From positions 170,681,703 to 170,745,702 of the forward strand of contig NC_057800.1 in the NCBI RefSeq assembly GCF_018294505.1: DNA of 64,000 nucleotides. The letters run 5' to 3'. A program made the position numbers and the translations under genes. This document shows positions 62,901 through 64,000 of the stretch, in pieces. Under the pieces are notes generated by a model that had not been told where the DNA came from, ran no database searches, and saw only the letters and a program-made list of their open reading frames with translations. Each line of letters begins with the position of its first letter. Within the stretch, counting starts at the first letter, position 1. This DNA comes from Triticum aestivum (Eukaryota > Streptophyta > Magnoliopsida > Poales > Poaceae).

Positions 62901-63048
62901 TTTGTACAGACTTTTGGAGAAGCCTGTATTTATAAGAAAGTGAGCGGGAGCTCTGTAGCATTTCTGATATTATATGTAGATGACATATTACTAATCGGAA
63001 ATGATATAGAATTTCTGAATAGCATAAAGGGATACTTGAATAAGAGTT
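59970..63048 (+). pseudogene. A3 gag-pol polyprotein, Copia order, three stops, truncated in reverse transcriptase
   Basis: Gag from ATG 59970 (TDWVRNLRIIL). Intact zinc knuckle CFYCKQTGHWKRNC at 60726-60767. Protease FDTGS at about 60872. Integrase with HCRLGH and CKPC (about 61288-61395), catalytic HTDVCGP, TDDLSRY and NGVSERRNRTL. Reverse transcriptase with YVDDILL at about 62972. This order (integrase before reverse transcriptase) is the Copia order. In-frame stops: TAG 60186-60188, TAA 61605-61607, TGA 62667-62669. The first is a Tyr codon in A1, so it is recent. The frame is cut at 63049 by a Gypsy LTR; RNase H and the 3' LTR are outside the window. Confidence 0.92.
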
Positions 63049-64000
63049 TGTCGGATTTCGAGTTCCGGCAGACCCTTGAGGTTCGAACACTGGGGTGCGT
63101 GCGGAGATTTCGCCTCCTATCTTCCTGCACCCCTCCGCCACGCTAGGATCAAAGCTATGAAAAGAACAACACAAGGGACACATGGTTTATACTGGTTCAG
63201 GCCACCGTTGTGGTGTAATACCCTACTCTAGTGTGTGGTGTGGTGGAATGCCTCTTGGGCTGATGATGATGGACAGTACAAGGAAGAACAGCCTCGCGAG
63301 GGTCTGTTCTTGGCTGGGGCGATGAACTGCTGGGGGGAGTTCAGCCACCTTTCTCTATCTCTCTCTCTCTCTTTACCACCTCTCTACTTGTCGAGCCCTT
63401 GGAGGAGACTCAGCCGGACCCTTGCTACGCGGGTGGCTGGTCCTATTTATAGTGGCCCTGGTCCTCTCCCCAAATATTGAGCGGGAAGGGAGCCAACAAT
63501 GGCGGGCTAATTTGAAGGGGGACAGTAAGTATCAACTATCCTGACAGAAGTAGTCTTCGCCTGCGCAAAGCTCTGGTGATGACGCCGTCTTGGGCTTCAC
63601 GGTGACCTCCGTCTCGTAGTCCTCCTGGTCTTGGTCTCGTTGCACCGAAATGGCAACCTTTGCCTGATGCCTTGGTACTCCGCGACTGCGCTTGCCCCCT
63701 TTGCACCAAAGAGGAAAGGAGGACGCTGCGCGGGCTGGCACCCGCCTGGCGCCCTGAGTCGTCATGGCTTGCGTCACGGGCACCTCGCGAGGTACCCCGC
63801 CTTGATCTCTCCGCCTCCTCATGAGCCAGCCTGACGAGGCCGTGCCTGAGGAAGCTCCGTGTCATCCGCCCCGCGAGGCTTGGCCCCTCGCGAGGGTCTT
63901 GAGTTTGTGTTGGTGAAGATGGGCCGTGCTGGGCCCCGCTTTGAGCCATGCCGCAGGCCGCAGGCAGGCAAGTCTGGGGACCCCCGTTCCCAAAATGCCG
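63049..64000 (-). mobile_element. Gypsy-type LTR, minus strand, continuing past the window
   Basis: The minus strand ends ...GAACTCGAAATCCGACA at 63049, a full LTR 3' terminus, and the Angela pol sequence stops there. A CTATAAATA box on the minus strand lies near 63449-63457. The stretch AGAGAGAGAGAG at 63358-63371 is in the leader. Open frames at 63532-63949 are within LTR sequence. The LTR resembles Triticeae Gypsy families of the Jeli/Danae kind by its CTCGCGAGG motifs; the name is uncertain. The left end of a minus-strand element is its 3' LTR, or this is a solo LTR. Confidence 0.75.

Noticed and set aside
63532..63949. Minus-strand frames of 96 and 137 codons at the right end
   Set aside because: They lie upstream of the TATA box within Gypsy LTR sequence and show no protein motif.

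Overview
The window is nuclear DNA from a Triticeae grass (wheat, Aegilops or barley group). The evidence is the repeat content: several Angela/BARE-1/WIS-type Copia elements (LTR head TGTTGGAAATATGCCCTAGA or TGAAGGAAATATGCCCTAGA), Gypsy LTRs that begin TGATACGTCTCC, Stowaway, Harbinger and Mutator-type elements, and one intron-rich host gene. No rRNA, tRNA, CRISPR array or bacterial-type gene was seen. A run of 300 N (39356-39655) marks an assembly gap.

Left half (1-32651) is one nest of retrotransposons, present twice as a direct tandem duplication. The first copy runs from before the window start to 15590, the second from 15591 to 31150. The unit is about 15.9 kb. The host is a minus-strand Sabrina-like Gypsy element whose 5' LTR ends at 32651. 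Its internal part was hit by a second minus-strand LTR element, that one by a minus-strand Angela, and that one by a minus-strand element with a TGTAACGCCCC-type LTR. A plus-strand non-autonomous Gypsy-like element (LTR, tRNA-Asp-type primer site, one 532-codon reading frame, no polymerase, polypurine tract, LTR) sits in the Sabrina-like LTR. The second copy of this element is complete (24034-31756). In the first copy the 3' LTR is cut by the duplication junction.

Middle (32652-49655) is lower-copy DNA. From 32652 to 38750 it holds minisatellites, three decayed coding remnants, a compound CAA/CGA triplet array and 84-bp subterminal-type repeats. A Stowaway MITE carries a Harbinger-type MITE inside it. 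A 2.7-kb Mutator-like element with a perfect 9-bp target duplication lies about 390 bp upstream of the only convincing host gene, an ABI-like (ABIL, WAVE/SCAR complex) gene of nine coding exons at 42289-44861. Downstream are two Stowaway MITEs, a Tourist-like remnant and a 913-bp foldback Mutator element, again with a perfect 9-bp target duplication.

Right end (49656-64000) is a second nest. A decayed minus-strand PIF/Harbinger transposase is cut by an Angela/WIS element, which is cut by a second, which is cut by a third, all in plus orientation. The third keeps most of gag-pol (three in-frame stops) up to the reverse-transcriptase YVDD motif, where a minus-strand Gypsy LTR enters at exactly 63049 and continues past the window.

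The most unusual items are the tandem duplication with its sharp junction, the single-ORF element whose polypurine-tract motif recurs inside its own body and reading frame, the LTR-end hairpin shared by three LTR families, the two Mutator elements flanking the ABIL gene, and the GC-AG intron plus competing splice acceptors in that gene.
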